64,000 nucleotides of DNA from Pyrenochaeta sp. MPI-SDFR-AT-0127 (lineage: Eukaryota; Ascomycota; Dothideomycetes; Pleosporales; Cucurbitariaceae): the NCBI GenBank assembly GCA_020747015.1, contig JAGTJM010000086.1, positions 1 through 64,000 of the forward strand. Reading direction: 5' to 3'. Made by a program: the position numbers and the translations under genes. Numbering within the stretch: the stretch's first letter is position 1; every line of letters begins with the position of its first letter. The notes under the pieces are model-generated. The model was not told the DNA's origin, did not search any database, and saw only the letters and a list, made by a program, of their open reading frames with translations. Shown here piece after piece: positions 23,666 to 34,457 of the stretch.

Positions 23666-26574
23666 ATGGTTGCCTCGACCACGGCCGTTACCATCGCTCC
23701 CGGCGAGCGGATCCGAAAACGGTACAAGTGCTCAAGCTGCGACAAGGTCTTCCAGCGCAGCGAACACTGCATTCGCCATGAACGAGCACACACGCACGAG
23801 AAGCCCTTTGCCTGCCAGTTTTGCCACAAGAAATATGCGCGAAAGTAGGCTTCATCCCTTCCACGTCGTCCCGCCTCCACAACTCTAGGTCACGTGCTAA
23901 ACATTTCCCCTCCAGAGATCTCGTAAAACGACACGAGCGGACGATCCATGCTGACCAGTATGAGGCTCTACAAGCTCAATCGATAAACTCGGAGCAAACC
24001 GCTCGTAGTTATCGCCATGGTCCATCTGGATCTGTCTCCGAGCCGACATCTCTCGACTCATCGAGTACTCACCTGCACACGGTGTACGCGGATCATACAC
24101 AACAACGGACCCAAAATGCTTACCGCGACAGCCCTACCATAGATGCCCACGCACAGCACATCCCAAGTCCGCCCATAGACCCAGAGCTGGACCGTCAAGT
24201 TGAGGCCTCCCGCATAAGCACAGTGCACTCTACGCAGCACGCCCTGTATAGTCTCCCTTCGCCATTAACGACGGACAGGACCACCGAAAATCTTCAGGAT
24301 GAATCTTCTGCAGCGAACGATGCCTTTGACATCAGTGACCTGGGTTTTCTCGACCACATTGCTGTTGATCACAATGACGAAAGACGCAGCAAGCGACCTC
24401 GGCTGGACCCAGTCTCTAACGCAGATATCTTGACAATGGCACCCAGCATTATGAACGGCATGAATGGGCAGATTCAGACGATGCAACCGTTGCTCGATAC
24501 CTTCGATATTGGTCTTCTGGCAAACATCTTCAGCATGGGCGACCCTTGTCCGTTACCTAATCTAGCTACCACTCCTCTTAGCAACACCAGCACTCCGTCG
24601 GAACAATTCAGACGCCTTTCTGATGCCCCCTATGAGACAGGCATGGAAACATTGCATGCCCATCAAAACCCGGTTTTGGACAATTCTCGCCAGCTGTTCC
24701 GTCAATTGCCCCGCGTCTTGCAAGAAAAACCAAACAGTCCACCTCGATTTGAAATTGACCAAGTCACCTATCAAAGCATCTATGACGACATAATTGGCCG
24801 TGCGGAGGATAAAGACTGCCAAAAATCCATCCCAACAATCCAGCAGCTCCGCCGCTTTTTTGTCGGCTATGTTGATTGTTTCCACCGCCATATGCCCATC
24901 ATCCACCTACCCTCACTTGTGCTTACTGACACTCCAAGCCCCCTCATTCTGTCACTAAGTTGCATTGGGGCGCTTTATCGATTAGACAGGCGACGCGCAA
25001 TTATGACATATCATCTTGCTCTTGATCTTCTTCGAAAGGTTTGATACACCCCACTGTGCCCTTGCAGCACGTGAATTAATAATGCGCCACCAGTTTGAAT
25101 CACAAGAGCCAACGGCACCGCTTACTCTGTGGGCAATACAGTGTAGGATTCTCCTTTCAGTTTTTGCACTCTTCACTGGAGACACAGCTATGGTCACCAC
25201 CGAGTTCCAACAATTTGGATTTTATGTAATCGTGAGCATTTCACCCAGAAATATAGATTGCCCGTGATATTGACGTAAAGGATACAGGACTACCGCCTCC
25301 GACGAACAATAATCTCTAAACAAGCTATTTCACCCAACCAGATGACATGGAGTGAATACGTGCATCGCGAATCGCATAAACGAGTTCTTTGTGCCATCAA
25401 CATAATCAGTAATTTGGGTATGGTTGTCTACGATATGACACCAGGTTTTATAAATCCCGAAGACTTGGACTTTGAAATGCCAGACGAAGAGCACCTGTGG
25501 AACTGCAAGACTGATGCAGAATGGTGTAGCCTTTGGAAAGCCCACGACAAGCAGCACACGAGATCGTTGCGGAGTGTCCTGACGGATATCATTTCGGGCA
25601 ATCACAACGAAAATGCCTGGAGTTCTGATCAACCATACCATCTCACAGCCTTTGGGGGCTTGGTTCTTATGCACGCAGTATGTATACATATGTGGACAGC
25701 CCTGCAGTTCACCCGCGCGGTTGGGCTGTACTCGACGTTTGGCATTGTGGGAAACGTTAGCTTGCGTGCCTTGATATTTTCGACTGGAATATCAACGCTT
25801 TCTCGATGCCAGAAGGCGTTGCTCAGGGACGACAAGGACGGGAGACCTATAGAGCCACTCTGGGACGTCTCTGATGGACCACTGCTATTTAATTGCCAAG
25901 CAGTGCTACGAATCGCTTACACACGCTTATTCTTACCGGAATTTCCTTTTCGGCGTATGGTCATGATTGTGGGGTCGGTAGAAGAGGTGGACGAAGCTGC
26001 GGCTGCATATGTTGCGAGCCCGCTTGAGCGCAATGACTTTTACGCGAAGGCAGCGGCTAAAGCTTGTCAAGGCTTCCTTACACCTGTACGCATGGGCCAC
26101 TTGCTTGTCAGAAAAACTGCTGCATTTGGATGGAGTATTGAACACGCCGTGGCAGGATGGGACAGCGGTAAGATCACCAATCAGCATATATGAAACCTTA
26201 CTAAATTCAAGGTAAAGCCCTTTTCCTCACAAAGTGGATACACACAATAGAAATTGAGTCTGGTATTGTACCGACTACTACCGAGGAGGCCGAAATACTG
26301 TCACAACTACAGGAATCACTCAATGAAATTGACTTTCCGTACGACGGAACTAGCTCCTTTGCATCCGCTGTAGCGAGAGCATGGGCTCTGTTCCTCACAG
26401 ATGTGTGTAATTGCAATCTTGCAACTGGACATTCTACTGACATGTTACCAGGTTTGGGTATGGGGCATTACGCCGAAGATGGGGTTTGCTCTAGAGCGCC
26501 TTGCAAACTGCTATCAAGAGAATCTTAACCGCCTAGGTGTGGAGAATCGAAGCCACAGCGCATTGGGCGAATGA
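23666..26574 (+). CDS. C2H2 zinc-finger transcription factor with fungal-trans domain
   Basis: Proposed exons are 23666..23844, 23916..25038, 25094..25231, 25288..26167, 26212..26402 and 26452..26574, together 877 aa in one frame. Two C2H2 fingers lie at residues 22-42 (C22, C25, H38, H42) and 50-71 (C50, C53, H66, H71); an intron falls inside finger 2. A Ser/Thr/Gln-rich stretch follows, then a region like the fungal-specific regulatory middle homology domain (FVGYVDCFHRHMPIIHLPSL, PTAPLTLWAIQCRILLSVFALF). The third splice (25039..25093) uses a weak GTTTGA donor. If it is not an intron, the gene carries a frameshift there. It sits between the P450/MFS pair and the dioxygenase gene and is the only regulator in that block, so it is a candidate pathway-specific activator. 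Confidence 0.78.
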
Positions 26575-27791
26575 GTGCATATGACACGACACCATCCACA
26601 CTGTGCTCAGCCGAAGCCCTGCAAATCATTTTCTTCCGCGCAGCGCTCCGCGCAGCGCTCCGCGCAGCGGGCAGATTATGTCATCATCAAAATGCCAAAA
26701 TTGGCCATTGACATCGATATCGATCAATCGTGTCACTGGATGCAGGTCCATTCAAATATGGCAGCAAAATGAGCCAAGCTAAATTCGGCAGTGAGACCAA
26801 CAGGCACTTTAATATTCAGTTGACTACGTTCGTGGCACCATCACCTTATTTTTTTTTATAACCTAGCACAATTGGAAGATACGTGTCACCCTAAGGTTAG
26901 GTGTTGATACGACAGCGGGTCAACAACGTACACTCTATTCGAGAACAAAGTACTGATGAATGAAAAAGATCAGCCGAAGCTTTGGCCACAACCTACACAG
27001 ACACAGTATCCCAATCGACTTCGATGCCCTGTGCATTGTGTCTTATGCAGTCACTTCCGGAGTGGACCTGACCGTCAATGTACCAATTATCACGAGTTCG
27101 AGGAGTGGTCGGAAGTGCCAATACAGCGTGTCATGCATGTTAGGGAGGCACGAGCCATGTGGGGTAAATCTCGACCCCACACATCCCATGGACGGTTACA
27201 TCCCACGTTAGTATTGCTGACATAAGTAATAATCCTTTCGCTGGGCCGATTGTTGTTTACGTTGTTCACATGCTTATCAGCAGCCATTGGCACAGAAAGG
27301 CGTCGGCAAAATTACCCTCCGACAAAACTTGTACAATATAATGAGTGGCTCGTTCATAGTTCATCTCGCTCAAACTTGGTATATTTACAACTCTATTATG
27401 TCACTAGTTTCCCAGAGGCGTTACGCAGCGTAGCTAAGGGTTTTATTGACAGCGGGGAGGAATAGGTAGGTTCGCAGGATGCGTATCGATTCTGAGTGAA
27501 AGAACGGGTGTGCCAAGGGTTATGGAATGAGGCCTTAACAATCACCATATTGACTTCACATCCCACGTAGAAAGTAGAATAGGCAGGTTCTCCAGAAAAC
27601 CATCTTTGCACTGCCTTTCAATATCGCGTTATGGGCACTTGACATCACTTTCTAAACTACTTCTTTCAATGTGCTCAGAGATTCCTCCTATTTAATGTAT
27701 CAGAGCACCTCTCATGTTGATTGCCAAATTGCAACACTAAATTCCTGACAATTCTCAGCTCCAGTAACATAGATTTTGTGACCTGGTAAAT
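26575..27791. other. Intergenic, about 1.2 kb
   Basis: It holds the 12-bp tandem repeat near the left end. The remaining short ORFs (for example around 26.95-27.2 kb) show no recognisable family and are overlapped by others on the opposite strand. Confidence 0.45.
26635..26670. repeat. 12-bp tandem repeat, three copies
   Basis: Three copies of TCCGCGCAGCGC lie end to end, the last with a final G. The repeat is very GC-rich against its surroundings and is 60 bp downstream of the regulator stop codon. Confidence 0.8.
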
Positions 27792-28320
27792 TCACCCTTT
27801 TGCGCTTTGAATCTGCTGCGCCATGTTCTCTAAAAGTTCAACCTGCATGGCTGCGCTGTTCTTGGGTGCCAATATCAGCGTAGGAATTCTTACGGCCTTT
27901 ATAGAGGGCTTGAAATCAAGCGACGACAGAAACTGGGCCTAGATTACAAGCTTTTCACTCTCATTTTGGGCAACTCGGCCGATGCACCACTCGAAGTATC
28001 CAAGGTTTCCACTTGATATAGTCCCTAGATCTTGGCGTTGTGCCTGAGCCCTTCTCCTTGATCCCAGATTTATGCATGCTGTCGGCCACTCTACGGGACT
28101 AATTGCAACAACATCGAGCGCTAATTGTGGCACACATGTGGGTGATGAGCAAATGGTGCGGGATTGACGGTCGCGCAGGGTACTTTGCGGCGAGAGCAAT
28201 GCCTATCTTACCGCTCGTTGACTCTGACTCCATTATGAATCGCACCCGCTGGATATTGAGGTCGCCCAGAAGCTCCAAAAATTCATTGAGAATCATGTCT
28301 AGAGAGTGGTCATAGTCGTC
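27792..28320 (-). pseudogene. Alpha/beta hydrolase relic
   Basis: Read on the minus strand, segments in different frames recall an alpha/beta hydrolase. First comes DYDHSLDMILNEFLELLGDL and IQRVRFIMESESTSGKIGIA, resembling the strand-elbow-helix that normally reads GESTGGKIGIALAAKYPERV; both elbow glycines appear as Ser. Later comes GYFEWCIGRVAQNESEKL, and finally KAVRIPTLILAPKNSAAM followed by a helix and a stop near 27794. The last segment fits the strand before the acid residue. The frames do not join by a plausible single splice, and a stop follows the first block. The 5' part above 28320 is not recognisable. The gene would have been divergent from the dioxygenase at 28751. Fungal relatives include 3-oxoadipate enol-lactonase-like hydrolases; the exact family is uncertain. 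Confidence 0.45.
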
Positions 28321-28750
28321 TGAACTTGTAAGGCTGCCTGACTGATGCGTTCTAAGTAGAACTCATTTTACCAATGTGCGCTCATCCGACAAAAGCCATA
28401 TTGAATCAGGACAGTCTCAAATGGTTTTCATGGTTTTCGTAAAGTCGCCGATGACGTGGTGTCTAGAAGCTGAGGTGGCGGAATAGGCCTTTGTCTCGAA
28501 AACTGATGATTGAATGTTCACCTCCAGTGTATGCTAAGAGGCTAGCTAGTCATTACAGACACTATGGTTCAAGCTAGTTTTATAGGTGGCAAACCACCCC
28601 ACAGTCCCCCAAATCCACACAAAGCTTCCCCACATGCGATGATACCGCAGACAAAGTTTTAAAAGTCTGTAGACTCGACCAAAAAACACGATTTCCCTCA
28701 CTGTTACTCAATCAAACTTAACTTGAGGTCTGACAAAACAACATACAATC
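28321..28750. promoter_or_regulatory. Region upstream of the dioxygenase gene
   Basis: It contains the promoter of the dioxygenase and probably the lost 5' end of the divergent hydrolase relic. No operator was recognised. Confidence 0.4.
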
Positions 28751-30274
28751 ATGTCTACACCGCAAAGCTTTGACCCAAAGGAATATCAGAAGATATTCCA
28801 TTGGGCGGAAACTCAGAAAAATGGCACTATTCCCTCATTTGCTACCCGAAGGAATGACCCCTACAAATATTTGCCTGGCTTCAATAACAACTTTGAGAGT
28901 GAAGCTGTACCCGGCACGATTCCTCATGGGCAGAATAATCCTCGCAATGTCCGATTCGGCTTATACACTGAGCAGATGACGGCGTCTGCATTTGTCGCAC
29001 CTCGCCACGTCAATAAGAAGGCATGGCTATACCGAGCCAGACCCGCAGTCGCTCATCAAGGATTTGTCAGTAATGATTGTAGGCACACTCACGTACAAGT
29101 AAAGCTGACAGTCTGTTTCTAGGTCGATCTTCCCGACAATGAAGATACGGAAGCCAACTTTCTCCTCTGCAACAAGCGCGTTCATGTATCACCAACCCAA
29201 CTAGCGTGGTCTCCGTTCGAAATACCACAAGGTATTAATGTAGATTTCGTGGCAGGCCTGAAGACCGTTGCTGGCTCAGGAGATCCAACTCTTCGTGAAG
29301 GCGTTGCTACTCATGTCTTTCTCTGCAACAAGAGCATGGAAAAGTCAGCCTTCGTCAACTCAGATGGCGACTACTGCATCGTCCCGCAGCAAGGGAACTT
29401 AGACATCCAGACAGAGTTTGGCCACTTATATGTGCAACCGGGCGAAATTTGCATTATTCAACGTGGCCAGAGATTTAAAGTCAAGGTCGATGGCCCAACG
29501 CGAGGCTATATTTTGGAAATCTGGGGGTCCAACTTCGAACTCCCAGAGCTTGGTCCACTAGGTGCCAACGGTCTAGCTAATGCCCGCGATTTTCTGCATC
29601 CCGTCGCAGCCTACGAGATTACGCATGGCGATTCATGGGAGGTGGTGTACAAACTGGGAGGAAAATTCTTCAAAAGCATCCAGCAACATTCGCCCTTTGA
29701 CGTGATCGCCTGGCATGGCAACTACGTGCCCTATAAGTACGACTTGACTAAATTCGTTAATGTTGGTTCTATCTCAGTTGACCACATTGACCCTTCAATC
29801 TTTTGCGTCTTGACTGCGAAGTCTCGCGATCCGACTGCTCCACTAGCGGATATCTTGACCTTTCAGCCTCGTTGGGATGTCGCCTCGCATACATACCGAC
29901 CACCATATTATCACCGCAATGTTGCTACGGAGCTCATGGGACTCATCTACGGAGACTACATGGGCCGATCTGATGGCTTTGAGCCAGGTAGCATATCCTT
30001 TGAGTGTGGGATGGTTCCCCATGGCGTTGCATACGAGCAATTCAAGGAGGCTAGTGAGAACGTGCCTTCGGCCATGCAAATATCTGAGGGATCTATTGCG
30101 TTCATGTTTGAAAGCAGCAGGCCATTCACCATCACGGACTACGCGTGGAACAGCAAAGCCAAGCACGAGCATGAGCCCAAGATGTGGGATAATCTGATCA
30201 ATAACTTCTCGAGCCATGCGGTGGAGGTGGAGAAGATATTGAATGAGACTAAGAGCAGAAACGGACGTGCATGA
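28751..30274 (+). CDS. Homogentisate 1,2-dioxygenase family protein
   Basis: Exons 28751..29065 and 29123..30274 give 488 aa across a 57-nt intron. The family opens the aromatic ring of homogentisate to maleylacetoacetate with a non-heme Fe(II) in the cytosol. Landmarks are YLPGFNNNFESEAVPGTIPH near the N-terminus, PRWDVASHTYRPPYYHRNVA and FECGMVPHGVAYEQF. Aligning by eye to human HGD (known ligands H335, E341, H371 and catalytic H292), the matching residues here are H369, E375, H405 and H326. All four keep the exact spacing with a constant offset of 34, so the active site looks intact. The protein is about 40 residues longer than usual, mostly at the N-terminus. No fumarylacetoacetase or maleylacetoacetate isomerase gene is nearby, so it may be a paralogue outside the tyrosine pathway. 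Confidence 0.9.
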
Positions 30275-31022
30275 AAGGCTTAGAGTTTTTCCCAGCATTC
30301 AGTACCGCTTAAATAATTGCCACTCGATGTATATGATATGTAGAGTGTGTTATATATGCAATTATTGAGAGCCACAAGAAACCCAGCCTCCGTTTCCGCT
30401 GTTGACTCTACATAAATGAATATCATGTGATTAACAGGTCTCACTATATTTACAAAGATTTGATGGAGAAGTGATAGTGCGCGATACTTTCTTAAGCTTT
30501 GCTGGAACAACAAAAGTCGCATCAAATTTTACCTCATTCATGGTTTCGAAACTAAAATGAATCGATACAGAGCTGGTGGAAGGAAGTCGGTAGAACCAAT
30601 TCCGTATGAATGACGTAATTGTCCACAAAATGCGACAGGAGTGTAACCTTACACATGTGAAAAAAGACGAGATGATAGGCTGAAGTTCGGTCAGGAGCGT
30701 AAGCTGGGACTAAAGTGGGGCAAATAATGATGCGTAGAAGTCTCAGGACTATAGGCGTGTGGGGTACGGTTGGATCAGAAGTCATTGGCCATGAACAAAT
30801 TCTGGGCTACCGAGGTCGTTTAGTGCACGGGTCAATTCACTCAAACAATTACATGATTTTTATGCCCTGTGAGAGAGATTCCAGCGCCTTCTCCACAGGC
30901 GACTTCTTAAATGCAGTGAGGGGATAGTTAGGTTGTTAGTGGCAGCTCTTGGACGCAGCATTGGAGCTGCTCACTGTTCTACGACATCAAATAGTTCACC
31001 ATCGCGAACAAACTTAATAACA
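30275..31022. other. Intergenic, about 750 bp
   Basis: It holds the 3' UTR of the dioxygenase and the promoter of the SDR relic. Small ORFs on both strands look random. Confidence 0.45.
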
Positions 31023-32087
31023 ATGACTACCTATGCATAGCCGACAGAATTGAGCCGTCTCCAAGGAAAGACTATTTTCTTGACATGGTGCTCAACCGGT
31101 ATCGGCCGCGCAGTCGTAGAACTTGCATATAGTGAGTGGCTGAGATCTGAACCACTGCGGAGCAGTCAACGAATATTATGATTAACGGCATTTCGCATAG
31201 ACATGGCTCATATCTGGCGCTTATTGACTGGAATGAAAATGATGCGAAGAAACCGATTCCGGATCTTGGCGACAACAAAGAGTATATTGTGTCGTCCATT
31301 CCTTCATAGAAGTACGAATCGCTTACTTCGAGCCCAAAGCCGAGTTTTCTTTCGCAAAACGGATTTTCCAGAATGGGACGACGTTCTTGCCGCATTTGAA
31401 GGTGCGTTTGATAAATTTGGCGTCATCGACGCTGTGATCTCAAACGCCGGTATAAATGCAGAGGCCCTCCTTGCTGAGGAATATGATCACACTACTGGAA
31501 AGCTGAAGCGCCCAAATCTCAAGAAAATTCAAATCAACCTGATTGCCCATATTTTTGTGGTCAGATGTGCCCTATACTTCTTTGCGAGGAAACCGGAAGC
31601 CTCTTGACAGATTGTCCTGACAGGCTCTGCTGCAAGGTATCATCGACACACCTCCACTCTATCAATACTGTGCAGCAAAGCATGGGTTACTGGGTCTTAT
31701 GCGAGAATTTAGATCTAGGGTCTTTGACTGGAACATAACTATCAACATGGTTGCGCCTTGGATGACAGGTTTGTCCTTTTTCCTGCACGGGATGTCGCAA
31801 TTCACCAACAAAATCTAGTTACCCCAATGCTGCCTGAAAGTATAAAGGAAATACGGGGTGGCCTCTCGCAGAATAGCCCAGCAGGCATTGCACAAGCTTT
31901 AATCCTTCCTTTGCTCAATCAATCTATCAATGGGAAGACTTTCTTTGTGGCTGGGAACGAGGTTATCGAATTGGAGGATAAATTGCAGGAAACTCAGGGT
32001 CTTTGCATGGGAGAGCCACTAAATACAAATGTTATCGAAGGCCAGCGGCGTCTAATCCCAGTCGGCATAAATCCAGAGAAGAAATAG
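31023..32087 (+). pseudogene. Short-chain dehydrogenase/reductase, broken
   Basis: SDR landmarks occur in order but in different frames. An ATG at 31023 is followed by a TAG at codon 6 (31038). Then comes KTIFLTWCSTGIGRAVVE, the TGxxxGxG cofactor loop with its first Gly replaced by Trp. After an intron-like gap, GSYLALIDWNEN follows one base out of phase. Then EWDDVLAAFEGAFDKFGVID with VISNAGIN (the NAG motif), a TGA at the end of FFARKPEAS, QIVLTGSAA, a frame change, LYQYCAAKHGLLGLM (the YxxxK catalytic pair), NMVAPWMT, and a last exon ending in GINPEKK at 32087. At least two stops and several frame changes cannot be removed by ordinary introns. The family resembles NAD-dependent 15-hydroxyprostaglandin dehydrogenase-like fungal SDRs. 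It is downstream of the dioxygenase on the same strand. Confidence 0.75.
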
Positions 32088-32748
32088 TGGGCCAAATATC
32101 ACTTGCATCGAGGGTTGAGTCCTTTTGACTCTCCTAAGTACACATCTTGTTGTACTCGAGTGACTATAGCGACTTTACGTGATCGTTCCTGCAGCTGACA
32201 CGAGCAGCATATGTAACTTTGCAAAGAAGCGGCACCAGAGAGAAAGTAAAATTAAGTTTGCGCCTCGACATAGGCACACGAGGCCACACCCTCGAGCAGA
32301 TTGCACTTTCATATCTGGAAAGACTCAATATTATGGCTTAAGACTTAATCTTGCCCTCAATGTGTCCAAAAAGCACAAATATATCTTTTGTGCTGAGCAA
32401 GCCTATGTTATTTGTAACGCCTTATAATAAACCCTGAGCTCCAGAGGTACATTGTAACGAAACGCTATAGAATTACCCAGACAGAATTTTGTGGTCCTCC
32501 CTTTTGTGGTGTTGGTGGAATATATCGAATCGAAGCTTGTTGGAACAAGCTAGTAGCGTGTTGACAGGAATCAGTTGCTAGCCTGTATCGCGGACTGAGC
32601 TGAAGGTCATTTATAAAGATGATTTCCTCTCGCAGGTCGCAAATCTGAAGCGTTTAATATTCAACTCAATCAACATTTCCTGCCATTATAAAAATCCCAC
32701 GAATTCTAGTGGAGCTATTCAAGTAGCCAACGCACAAAGACACTGAAA
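32088..32748. other. Intergenic
   Basis: 661 bp between the SDR relic and the stop codon of the convergent P450. The only ORF of note is short and without family features. Confidence 0.45.
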
Positions 32749-34457
32749 TCAATATCTCACGTGAACGGATGCTTCGCAATCTCTCCGTATTAGATCCGCG
32801 TGAGCTGGGCTCCGAGTGGTAACTTTGACGTCAAATGGGGGCCCATTCTTTGATAGTTGAGGAATCGTCATCGTATCGATTGGCTTACCTGGGATCTGTT
32901 CGAAGTCAAAACAGTATAGCAAGCGAGCAGCAGCAATCCACACGTTCATCTCCCCAACTTTCCACCCAACGCAAATCCGGCGACCTGTTCGTAGACGTTA
33001 GCAGCAATAACGGCATAAGTTCATAATTAGCCTACCTGGACCAAATGCCCAATGACCGTCCAGAGTGTTTTCTTCCTTACCATTCAAGAACCTTTCTGGC
33101 CAGAAGCGTTCGGGATCTTCATATTCTTTGGGGTTTAGCGCAACTGCCCAGGCATTCCACGTGAATACTGTTCCAGCTGGAAATCTATAACCTTCGTACT
33201 CATCGTCTCTAATGAGCATTGTTGGAGCGCCAATCTCGGCGGTATTTGGCCGCCATCGGAATGCTTCCTTCACAATTGCAGATATGTAATTCAAATTCTC
33301 GCGATCTTCCCATTGAGGAAGCCGCTCAGCGCGATGTCCACAGACTCTGTCGAGGTGTTCTCTGGCCCTCTTGACCCAGTCTGGATATGTGGCTGCACCA
33401 GCAATGAGCTGACCAATCGTCACTTTCGAAGTGTCGCTCCCAGCCTCCATTAGAGTACCGAAAACGAAAAGTTTCTGTGTCTCAGTCATTTCTTTGACCT
33501 CCTTTGTCTCCAGAAAGTCTGTGCCGAAACACCGTCGCTGGGTGCCATTTTTCATGTTCTCCTCCATTCGTGATACTTCACGTCGATAGACGCTGAACAA
33601 TGACTAGTATTAGCAACGTGTACTTGCTATTGTAGGAGCATTGACTAATCCAAACTTACTTCGCTGTCTTCTGGAAGATCATTTCGCCACGAGGACGCCA
33701 CCATTGCAACGCCTTTGGAAGTTTGTCGAGCACGGGAAAAGAATCAACAACATTCACACCAGGTTGTTGGTTTTCTAAAAAAAGTTCTATCGTTTCGAAG
33801 AGCTCAACAACGTCAGGGTCGTCAAGCAAAGAACGTCGCCCAAAAACAACACTCATTATTACCGAGTTTGCATAACGAGCATTCGCAGACCACCACCTTT
33901 CAGGCTGATGGAGGTAGTCCCAGCACAAATTCTTGGACTCGAGGTCTTGGAAGGGCTTGAAGGCATCCTGCTGACGTGAGCTTAGGATTTGATGCATAAT
34001 CTTGCGTAGTGTGCGCCAATGGTCATTATATGGCATCAAAACAATACGCGAGTCCTGGGACATAATTCCTTGTGTCATTGGGAACGGCGGTCTCGAACTG
34101 TAAATGGCGGCTCGGCGCTCCATTAATTCGGTAATTACTCTTGAAGAGTTCAAAAAAACCCAGGTACTACCACCAAACTTGCACGTGAACCTATGTAAAT
34201 CCTTAGCTCTCACGGGCGCAATTCGAAAAATGTGTAATTACGTACATTTCGCCATACTTCTCGGCTAATTGCTTTGCCCAGGGGCCCTGTTGCACAGGTG
34301 GCACTTGAAACATGTTGCCAAATAGTGGAAGACCTCCCGAAATCACTGGTGGGAGCCTGTACTTTTGATTCCATTGGATAGTTTGTACCACTTTTTGGAC
34401 GATGAAGAGAGCAACGAGGAAGGCGCCCGCAGTGATATAGAGATTTCCTGAAGCCAT
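32749..34457 (-). CDS. Cytochrome P450, group I (paralogue of the 16.1-kb P450)
   Basis: Exons 34457..34246, 34190..33660, 33592..33036 and 32984..32749 splice in frame to 511 aa. The intron 1 site was chosen so the product reads YGEMFTCKFGGSTW, the form expected for the family. A short N-terminal anchor (LYITAGAFLVALFIVQKVV) is followed by the hinge RLPPVISGGLPLFGNM. Motifs are YSSRPPFPMTQ with WRTLRK, the I-helix EAGSDTSKVT, the ExxR motif EAFR, the PERF segment FWPERF, and the heme loop FGPGRRICVG with Cys at about residue 438. The last intron falls inside the heme loop. All catalytic residues are intact. The shared segments mark it as the same clade as the P450 at 16.1 kb, but with a different intron layout, so the duplication is not recent. 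It is convergent with the SDR relic. Confidence 0.85.
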
